A DNA stretch of 64,000 bases from contig DILT01000008.1 of the NCBI GenBank assembly GCA_002425185.1, positions 186,001 through 250,000 of the forward strand, in the 5' to 3' direction. A model generated the notes under the pieces. That model was not told the origin of the DNA, did not search any database, and was given only the letters and a program-made list of their open reading frames with translations. Within the stretch, counting starts at the first letter, position 1; each line of letters starts with the position of its first letter. Below, piece by piece: positions 42,072 to 47,538 of this stretch. The position numbers and the translations under genes are program-made. The stretch comes from Flammeovirgaceae bacterium UBA5585. Lineage in GTDB: Bacteria > Bacteroidota > Bacteroidia > Cytophagales > Cyclobacteriaceae.

Positions 42072-42761
42072 ATGAAAAAAGTTTGCTCCTTCTGGCTTGC
42101 ATTTTTATGCACAATTATCGCCTATTCACAATGCAATGATTATTATGTGTTGGAACAAGGCACCGAGTGGACGTATGAAAATTTTGGCAAGAATGGAAAA
42201 ACCTCGGGCAAGAATCAGCAAAAAGTTACCGCCTATGAAAAAATTGGCAATGGTTATAAAGCTACCATCAACTCTGTGATTTTTAGTGACAAGGGTAAAA
42301 AATTAATGGAGGGTGATTTGGAAATGACCTGCCAAAACGGTGTAATGATTATGGATATGCGCAAGTTTATTCCGGAAGAACAACAAAAAGCCTTCAGTTC
42401 ATATGAAATGAAAATGGAATCAGAAAATCTTGAACTGCCATCAAAATTATCAGCCGGACAAACCCTGAAAAACGGCTCCATAACCATGACGGCAACAGGT
42501 AGCCCGATTCCGATGAATATGTCCGTTCAGATTACGGATAGGAAAGTGGTAGGCAAAGAAACCATTACCACACCAGCAGGAACATTCGATTGCTACAAAA
42601 TCACCAGCAAGTCAACTACCCAATCAAAAATGGGGGTAAGCATGTCGTTTGAGTTTGCAACTACAGAGTGGATTGCCGAAAAAGTGGGCATGGTAAAAAG
42701 CGAATCGTTTGATAAGAATGGAAAATCGGCCGGTTACACGTTACTCGTGAGCAGAAAATAA
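42072..42761 (+). CDS. Secreted protein of unknown function (DUF3108-like)
   Basis: A 229-residue protein with signal peptide (MKKVCSFWLAFLCTIIAYSQ). The mature part is beta-rich and begins CNDYYVLEQGTEWTYENFGK; later KETITTPAGTFDCYKITSK and WIAEKVGMVKSESFDKNGK resemble the DUF3108-type pattern of a single-domain periplasmic beta sheet. I recall similar TxGTxxCYKI...YAxxVGLVKxE proteins in Bacteroidota; function unknown. It ends before a strong hairpin at 42771 which also closes the convergent PAP2 gene. Confidence 0.75.
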   Translation: MKKVCSFWLAFLCTIIAYSQCNDYYVLEQGTEWTYENFGKNGKTSGKNQQKVTAYEKIGNGYKATINSVIFSDKGKKLMEGDLEMTCQNGVMIMDMRKFIPEEQQKAFSSYEMKMESENLELPSKLSAGQTLKNGSITMTATGSPIPMNMSVQITDRKVVGKETITTPAGTFDCYKITSKSTTQSKMGVSMSFEFATTEWIAEKVGMVKSESFDKNGKSAGYTLLVSRK

Positions 42762-42770
42762 CAGATTATG

Positions 42771-42801
42771 CATGTGAGTAGTCTTCGCGACTACTCACAT
42801 G
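42771..42801. terminator. Bidirectional hairpin
   Basis: A perfect 13-bp stem: CATGTGAGTAGTC (42771-42783) and GACTACTCACATG (42789-42801), TTCGC loop. It lies between convergent genes and overlaps the last codons of the PAP2 gene. A TTTT follows on the plus strand. Confidence 0.88.
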
Positions 42802-43735
42802 TTTTGGCACAGCCCGCCTGTTTTGCCACTGTTTTCGGCTTAACCGGTTCGGGTTTCTCAAAGGTTTCCTTTGCTTTTGTTGCCCACTCCTGCTGAACCA
42901 ATTTAAAATCACTCAGGAATTTTTCATTACTGAACAATTCATTCACGATCTGCCGGGCCAACACTCTGGATGCTTCCGAATCGCTCGGGTAATGAACGCC
43001 TATTATTTCGCGCGAGTGTGCCATGTCGTACGCATCTTTTAAAAATACGTCTGCAAATTCGGGAGCCAACGCGGTATACACATAAGCATTGATATACGAA
43101 TTAGCTGCGTGCCCACTTGGATATGCCGCCCAGTTTGTTTCTTCCTGGTTTTGCAAATCAGGTTCAAGCACATACGGGCGAACGCGCAAAAACTGATACT
43201 TATATTTCCAGATGTAGTAACTGGCATCCTGCCACACACGCGCCATGAAATCGGCCGTTACCGGTAACGACTCAGGTGAAAACCACGTACCGATTGAACG
43301 GCCAATGTGAAATAAGTTTTTTCGGTAACGCGAGTAGCTTGAATCTGCCGGGGTAACACGCGGATTGTAATATATACCGGCCATATACAGTGCTGCACGC
43401 ACCTGCTCATCGGTACGCTGCTGCTGTAAGCCCAACAGGTAATTTAACTCTGCCCGCGTTTGTGCCGAACTGTTTGCCGGAGGATCAGGGATCAAAAAAT
43501 CTATGTTATCCTTAAGATAATAAGGCTTTAAACTCAAGCGCTTTTCTGCTGCCGGTTTATCGAATGGAAATTTCTGCTTGTCAACTTCGGCATTCTTTTG
43601 TGCAGGCGCTGGGCTGAATTGCTGCAACTGATAGTAATGTCCGCGGGCAGGAATCAGGTTTTTTATTTCGCGTGATTGTGTGTGCCCGACTAATGACATT
43701 AGCGGCAACACAATCAGAATTAGATATGTTTTCAT
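42791..43735 (-). CDS. PAP2-family phosphatase (class A acid phosphatase-like)
   Basis: A 314-residue secreted enzyme from ATG 43735, with signal peptide (MKTYLILIVLPLMSLVGHTQ). The three PAP2 motifs are complete: KYKYQFLRVRPY (K-x6-RP), YPSGHAA (PSGH) and SREIIGVHYPSD (S-R-x5-H-x3-D). This is the class A non-specific acid phosphatase / vanadium haloperoxidase fold. The C-terminus carries a short Lys/Pro-rich tail with two Cys (KQAGCAKTCE). The upstream region has a candidate ECF promoter (43766-43792) shared in design with the SigZ-like gene's own promoter. Substrate unknown. Confidence 0.9.
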   Translation of the reverse strand: MKTYLILIVLPLMSLVGHTQSREIKNLIPARGHYYQLQQFSPAPAQKNAEVDKQKFPFDKPAAEKRLSLKPYYLKDNIDFLIPDPPANSSAQTRAELNYLLGLQQQRTDEQVRAALYMAGIYYNPRVTPADSSYSRYRKNLFHIGRSIGTWFSPESLPVTADFMARVWQDASYYIWKYKYQFLRVRPYVLEPDLQNQEETNWAAYPSGHAANSYINAYVYTALAPEFADVFLKDAYDMAHSREIIGVHYPSDSEASRVLARQIVNELFSNEKFLSDFKLVQQEWATKAKETFEKPEPVKPKTVAKQAGCAKTCE

Positions 43736-43765
43736 GAATTTTAATGTTTTGATTAGCAGCCTATA

Positions 43766-43792
43766 GACGAACCACCAAACAAAAAGACGCAA
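43766..43792 (-). promoter_or_regulatory. Candidate ECF promoter of the PAP2 gene
   Basis: On the minus strand TTGCGTC (rc of 43786-43792) and CGTC (rc of 43766-43769) are spaced 16 nt apart. The same geometry occurs at 43802-43828 and 44574-44600. CGTC is a classical -10 core for ECF sigma factors. About 30 bp lie between this site and the PAP2 ATG. Confidence 0.6.
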
Positions 43793-43811
43793 GTAAAATT
43801 TTTGCGTCTTT
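43783..43811. repeat. Palindrome joining two divergent candidate promoters
   Basis: AAAGACGCAA (43783-43792) and TTGCGTCTTT (43802-43811) form a perfect 10-bp inverted repeat with a 9-nt loop. Each arm serves as the upstream element of a candidate ECF promoter, one leftward, one rightward. Confidence 0.85.
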
Positions 43812-43828
43812 CAGGAGACAGGAGCGTC
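43802..43828 (+). promoter_or_regulatory. Candidate ECF promoter of the Cys-rich peptide gene
   Basis: TTGCGTC (43802-43808) and CGTC (43825-43828) with a 16-nt spacer, 60 bp before the peptide ATG. The leader then holds a small hairpin, CCTCTT-GCA-AAGAGG (43840-43854). Confidence 0.6.
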
Positions 43829-43887
43829 AATCACCTGAACCTCTTGCAAAGAGGCCAAAAATGATGTTCCACTAAAATGTTAAAACC

Positions 43888-43947
43888 ATGAAAAACGTGA
43901 TCATTCAAAAAGATGGTGGTTGCTGTGGCGGTCTTTGCGATTGCTAA
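43888..43947 (+). CDS. 19-residue Cys-rich peptide
   Basis: From ATG 43888 a short frame encodes MKNVIIQKDGGCCGGLCDC and stops at TAA. Five of 19 residues are Cys, all in the last eight positions (CC, C, C). A candidate promoter lies 60 bp upstream and a hairpin (43956-43992) follows, so the frame has its own apparent transcription unit, facing the SigZ-like gene, whose own protein ends in a C-x5-C-x-C tail. Metal(loid) or thiol chemistry, or a modified peptide, are possible; none can be shown from sequence. Too short for ordinary gene calling. Confidence 0.5.
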   Translation: MKNVIIQKDGGCCGGLCDC

Positions 43948-43955
43948 AACCCAGT

Positions 43956-43992
43956 GAAAGTCGTGGTGTACTAACGAGGCATCACGACTTTC
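43956..43992. terminator. Hairpin between the peptide and the SigZ-like gene
   Basis: A perfect 10-bp stem, GAAAGTCGTG (43956-43965) with CACGACTTTC (43983-43992), 17-nt loop. It overlaps the last codons of the sigma gene (minus) and follows the peptide stop by 8 bp. A GGTTTT run follows on the minus strand. Confidence 0.75.
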
Positions 43993-44555
43993 TCTTCAAA
44001 AGACGTGGAAGTATCGCAACCGCAAGGAAGTTTATCTTCGCATACCAGTACATTTCCGTATGCATCGGTTTTAATGTGGTAGAGATCGTGTAGCTTTTGT
44101 TTTAACAACGTGCGTGCACGTTGAACCCGCGATTTAGCCCCTGAATAGGATATCCCCAGCCGATCGGCCAGTTCCAATTGTGAGAGATTGTGATGTTCTG
44201 TCAGCTCAAGTGCTTCCTTATATTTTGATGGGAGCGTTTTGATTAACGTATTCAGGCAAAAAGCCACGCAGTCGTTGAAATCTTTCGGATCCGAATCGAA
44301 ATCAAGCTCACGGATATCAACGGTTCGGGATTGGCTGCGAAAATAATCGTTTACTGCATTTCGGGTAATCTGGTAAATCCAGGCGAAAATCTTATCCAAC
44401 TCTTTTAATTGACCGGATTTTGCATAAATCTTAAGCAATACATCATGCACAATATCTTCCGCCAGCGCCTTGTCTTTCACCCGTTTATAGACAAACCGTG
44501 TTAATTCACCCCGAATTTGAGTCCACGCATGTACGGCCAGTTCTTCCATGAGCAC
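43971..44555 (-). CDS. sigZ: SigZ-like ECF sigma factor with Cys-rich tail
   Basis: A 194-residue sigma-70 family factor: region 2 (AWTQIRGELTRFVYKRVKDKALAEDIVHDVLLKIYA, WIYQITRNAVNDYFR) and region 4 (LPSKYKEALELTEHHNLSQLELADRLGISYSGAKSRVQRARTLL). The C-terminal ~45 residues add a tail with VCEDKLPCGCDTS, the cysteine motif I know from Bacteroidota SigZ. There is no anti-sigma gene beside it, so the Cys tail may be the sensor. A tandem promoter-like site at 44574-44600 suggests self-activation. ATG 44555 or 44549 may be the start; the leader would then be very short. Confidence 0.87.
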   Translation of the reverse strand: MLMEELAVHAWTQIRGELTRFVYKRVKDKALAEDIVHDVLLKIYAKSGQLKELDKIFAWIYQITRNAVNDYFRSQSRTVDIRELDFDSDPKDFNDCVAFCLNTLIKTLPSKYKEALELTEHHNLSQLELADRLGISYSGAKSRVQRARTLLKQKLHDLYHIKTDAYGNVLVCEDKLPCGCDTSTSFEEKVVMPR

Positions 44556-44573
44556 ATAGTTTTACGAAATCAA

Positions 44574-44600
44574 GACGCAAAGGGCTGGAAAAAGACGCAA
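44574..44600 (-). promoter_or_regulatory. Candidate autoregulatory ECF promoter of sigZ-like gene
   Basis: On the minus strand TTGCGTC (rc of 44594-44600) and CGTC (rc of 44574-44577), 16 nt apart, 19 bp before the first ATG. In this copy the -10-like element is itself a full TTGCGTCTT. Same geometry as the sites at 43766-43792 and 43802-43828. Confidence 0.6.
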
Positions 44601-44681
44601 AATTTTTCCTGAATGAATATACCATTGTTAGCCCCTCCGGAGCTCAAAATGATGGCAAATGCCGGCTCGATTAACGGTTAC

Positions 44682-44987
44682 TCAAACATGAAAAACCCAG
44701 TCCTTATATTGTCCATCAAGCGGGTTGAAGTCATCACGTTTTACAAAGTGAAATTCGGTTATTTCAATAGTTTCAATGTCGGCTAATTTCAGGTTCCGGT
44801 ACCCTGCCGTGCGACCCGCCTTAGTAAAACCCAACTCCTGCCAGCACACCAGCATAATTTTATTTCCGGCTGTCTGGCAAATACCATACGGATGAACAAA
44901 TCGCTCAATGGGTTCTCTTCTCATCCGGATGCGGCATTTGCGCTTTCGCTCAGCAGCCTCCCAAAGTTGTTGCGTGATCTCCTCCAT
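44682..44987 (-). CDS. Stand-alone WYL-like domain protein
   Basis: A 101-residue protein: KCRIRMRREPIERFVHPYGICQTAGNKIMLVCWQ, then GYRNLKLADIETIEITE. This is the SH3-like WYL pattern (REPxxRxxxPYGIxxxxGxxxLxxW...YRxFRLDRI), normally the ligand-binding half of a HTH-WYL regulator; the DNA-binding half is missing. Its ATG overlaps the selD stop by one base (TGATG), so the two are translated together. A role in sensing a selenium-linked or nucleotide ligand is inference. Followed leftward by 126 bp with nothing notable except the sigma promoter. Confidence 0.72.
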   Translation of the reverse strand: MEEITQQLWEAAERKRKCRIRMRREPIERFVHPYGICQTAGNKIMLVCWQELGFTKAGRTAGYRNLKLADIETIEITEFHFVKRDDFNPLDGQYKDWVFHV

Positions 44988-46021
44988 CAGTCGTGAATGG
45001 TAATGTGAGCCGGTGCTTTATCGATTAGTTTACCGAACGATTGAAGAGAAAGGCCGGGTTCAATCGTTTTACGTTCAAATTCTGCTGCGAAGTTTTTATC
45101 AACACAAACGAGCAACCCGCCACTGGTTTGCGGGTCGCAAAGGGTGAGCAGTGATTCTGATCCGATGCCCGTTACCTTGCCCTCAAAGCTTTGCCAGTTG
45201 CGCATGGTATTATCGGGGTAAATCATTTTGGACGCATAGCGTGATATATTTTTAATTAGTGGAATTTTTGAATAGGTGATCTCCGCAGAAAGTTGGCTTC
45301 CTTCACACACTTCAAGCAAATGTCCGAGCAATCCGAAGCCGGTTACATCCGTCATTGCGGATACATACGGTAGCGTACCAAAAACTTCACCAACAGCATT
45401 CAAGGTGGTCATGATGCGAACAGCCTCCGCTACATCTTCCGATTGTGCTACCCCTCGCTTTTGGGCGGTGGAAATCATGCCTACACCCAGTGGTTTGGTC
45501 AGGTAAAGTTGATCACCGGTTTTGGCCGTATTATTTTTTTTCAGATGTGGTTTGAGAACCGTGCCGGTTACGGCTAAACCAAAAATTGGTTCGGGACTGT
45601 CGATGCTATGCCCACCGGCAAGTGGAATGTTAGCCTGATCACAAACCGATTGCGCACCCGCCAACACCTGTTGTGCCACCTCTACCGGAATTTTTTCAAC
45701 GGGCCAACCCAGGATCGCCAACGCCATAATGGGTTTGCCGCCCATGGCGTACACATCGCTGATGGCATTGGTAGCCGCAATGGCACCAAATGAAAACGGA
45801 TCATCCACAATGGGCATGAAAAAATCGGTGGTGCTGATGATGCAGGTGCCGTCATTAAGCTCATACACCGCAGCATCATCTTTTGATTCGTTGCCTACCA
45901 GCAATTGAGAAAATAATTTCTTTTCGTTTGTCGTTTGTAAAATCTTCTCCAAGGTAGCCGGAGCAATTTTACATCCACAACCTGAACCGTGAGAGAATTG
46001 AGTGAGTTTAATGTCCATCAT
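44987..46021 (-). CDS. selD: Selenide, water dikinase (Cys form)
   Basis: SelD makes selenophosphate from selenide and ATP. The 344-residue protein has the active-site GSGCGCK loop (Cys15 and Cys17, Lys18) in place of selenocysteine, plus SKDDAAVYELNDG, STTDFFMPIVDDPFSFGAIAATNA and LAGGHSIDSPEPIFGLAVTG, TDVTGFGLLGHLLEV. selA and selB are not nearby and the adjacent gene beyond the cassette is mnmH, so the selenophosphate is most likely used for 2-selenouridine in tRNA. The WYL gene is coupled at the 3' end. Confidence 0.95.
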   Translation of the reverse strand: MMDIKLTQFSHGSGCGCKIAPATLEKILQTTNEKKLFSQLLVGNESKDDAAVYELNDGTCIISTTDFFMPIVDDPFSFGAIAATNAISDVYAMGGKPIMALAILGWPVEKIPVEVAQQVLAGAQSVCDQANIPLAGGHSIDSPEPIFGLAVTGTVLKPHLKKNNTAKTGDQLYLTKPLGVGMISTAQKRGVAQSEDVAEAVRIMTTLNAVGEVFGTLPYVSAMTDVTGFGLLGHLLEVCEGSQLSAEITYSKIPLIKNISRYASKMIYPDNTMRNWQSFEGKVTGIGSESLLTLCDPQTSGGLLVCVDKNFAAEFERKTIEPGLSLQSFGKLIDKAPAHITIHD

Positions 46022-46030
46022 AAATAGTTA

Positions 46031-46503
46031 TTAACCACATAGGCACATAGGGTACATAGTTACTGGTCAGGTAGTTTTCGGAATAGTTCGTTTACAAATG
46101 TTCGCTGTCCTTCCTTGAATAAGTTTGCACAATTGAAGTTAATCAGAATCCCTTTCGGTTTTTGTAATAGTTTCATATAGGTCAGAATTTGAGCTTCGTG
46201 AACTGGTGCCAGTGCATCAACTGCTTTTAATTCCACAACAATTGAATCTTCGACAAGAAAATCACACCGCAGTTCTGTGTCCATTTCAAAACCTTTGTAC
46301 TGAACTGGCACGAGAAGTTCTGAGGAATATCTCAATTCTCGTAAGAAAAATTCCTGCTTAAGGCACTTTTGATAAACACTCTCTAAAAGCCCTGGGCCTA
46401 AATCCTTATGTACTTCTATAGCAGCACCAATAATTTTATAAGTCAGATCATCGAGAAATTTCTTTGTCATAATCTATGTGTCCTTATGTGTCTATGTGGT
46501 TAA
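46031..46503. mobile_element. GxxExxY cassette with terminal inverted repeats
   Basis: A 473-bp unit. The left end TTAACCACATAGGCACATAG (46031-46050, continuing GGTACATAG) is matched by the right end read on the minus strand, TTAACCACATAGACACATAA (rc of 46484-46503, continuing GGACACATAG): about 30 bp with three or four mismatches and a one-base gap. Between them lies only the GxxExxY gene. The right repeat overlaps the end of mnmH and supplies its last two codons and TAG stop. No target duplication is clear. No transposase is present, so mobility must be in trans or by the nuclease itself. Confidence 0.6.
46060..46470 (-). CDS. GxxExxY protein (PD-(D/E)xK nuclease-like)
   Basis: A 136-residue protein of the GxxExxY family: GPGLLESVYQKCL has the name-giving motif (G27, E30, Y33), RCDFLVEDSIVVELKAVDAL supplies D70 and E80-x-K82, the PD-(D/E)xK-like catalytic set. 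AQILTYMKLLQKPKGILINFN is the conserved C-terminal block. Biochemical role is unknown. It is encoded between selD and mnmH inside a pair of inverted repeats, and is not likely to take part in selenium use. Confidence 0.9.
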   Translation of the reverse strand: MTKKFLDDLTYKIIGAAIEVHKDLGPGLLESVYQKCLKQEFFLRELRYSSELLVPVQYKGFEMDTELRCDFLVEDSIVVELKAVDALAPVHEAQILTYMKLLQKPKGILINFNCANLFKEGQRTFVNELFRKLPDQ

Positions 46504-47499
46504 AAGACTATTCAGAATCTCATCTAATCGTTGACCATCCCACGAAATGCGCTTTACAATTCGTTGCTGCTTTCGTTCAAGGCCGTTGCGATAGGCTTTG
46601 TCGTAGTAAGTCAATAAAATATCAATGGTAGTTTCCCAATCCCCTAGTGAAAGCTTTTCTGCCGCTGCATTAAAATGCTGTCCGCCAAGTTTCTTTATTA
46701 TCTTCTTCATCGCATCCAGGAATTGCGTTGGATCAGTTTTGCTGTACTCATTTACCAAACGCTGTATGCGCACATTTTTTGCAACATCAATTTCCACAAC
46801 GGGTGATCGGCCCATGGTACGCCATAGTGGTTCTGGTAAAAATATTTTTCCAATGGCGATGGATTCATCTTCGATCCAGATGCGTTTTGATAAATCGAGC
46901 TCAAGAATGGCTTCAAACAATTCATTCTGAAATTGTTCCGTGGTGGGCTGAGGCGGCATCATCAAGCCTCCAAATACTGAGCCCTTATGTTTTGCCAGTT
47001 TTTCCAGATCAAGTACCTGTTCACCGGCTGCGCTTAATGCCCGAAGGATGTCGCTTTTTCCGCTACCCGTTTCCCCGCCTAATACTGTCAGGTTAAAGGG
47101 CGAGGCAAACGATTCAACAGCTCGTTGCCGGTAAGCTTTATACCCGCCTTTCAGCGCACGCGTTTTAATTCCCGCCATCTGTACGAAACTGCAAAAGTTG
47201 GCCGATCGCATACCGCCACGCCAGCAATGCACCAGTAACTCATCACCATCACTAACACGTAGTGCATCTTCGATAATGCTATTCAATCGTGGCCCAACCA
47301 ACCGAAAGCCGGTTTTAATAGCCTCCAGTTGTCCTTTCTGCTTATAGTCAGTGCCTACTGCCTTGCGCTCTTCATTATTAAGCAGGGGAATGTTGATCAC
47401 TCCGGGCATATGCCCCTCAGCATACTCACCCTCCGACCGAACATCCACAGCAGGGAGTTCATGTCGAAGTTTTAAGAATTCATCGAGGGTAATGATCAT
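46492..47499 (-). CDS. mnmH: tRNA 2-selenouridine synthase MnmH (SelU)
   Basis: MnmH changes 2-thiouridine to 2-selenouridine at the wobble position of some tRNAs, using geranyl diphosphate and selenophosphate. The 335-residue protein has an N-terminal rhodanese domain (catalytic Cys92 in VHCWRGGMRSA) and a P-loop domain (GGETGSGKS, 141-149). PGVINIPLLNNEERKAVGTDYKQ is the typical linker. The extreme C-terminus (LLTT then TAG) is encoded in part by the right inverted repeat of the GxxExxY cassette, so the native end may have been replaced. Confidence 0.95.
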   Translation of the reverse strand: MIITLDEFLKLRHELPAVDVRSEGEYAEGHMPGVINIPLLNNEERKAVGTDYKQKGQLEAIKTGFRLVGPRLNSIIEDALRVSDGDELLVHCWRGGMRSANFCSFVQMAGIKTRALKGGYKAYRQRAVESFASPFNLTVLGGETGSGKSDILRALSAAGEQVLDLEKLAKHKGSVFGGLMMPPQPTTEQFQNELFEAILELDLSKRIWIEDESIAIGKIFLPEPLWRTMGRSPVVEIDVAKNVRIQRLVNEYSKTDPTQFLDAMKKIIKKLGGQHFNAAAEKLSLGDWETTIDILLTYYDKAYRNGLERKQQRIVKRISWDGQRLDEILNSLLTT

Positions 47500-47538
47500 G
47501 GGCGAAAGGTACCAAAAAAGTTACCTTCCTGCTGACTG

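Noticed and set aside
46523..46533. Possible target-site duplication around the GxxExxY cassette
   Set aside because: Similar AATAGT words lie outside both repeats but in inverted, not direct, orientation, so they extend the inverted repeat at best and do not show a target duplication.
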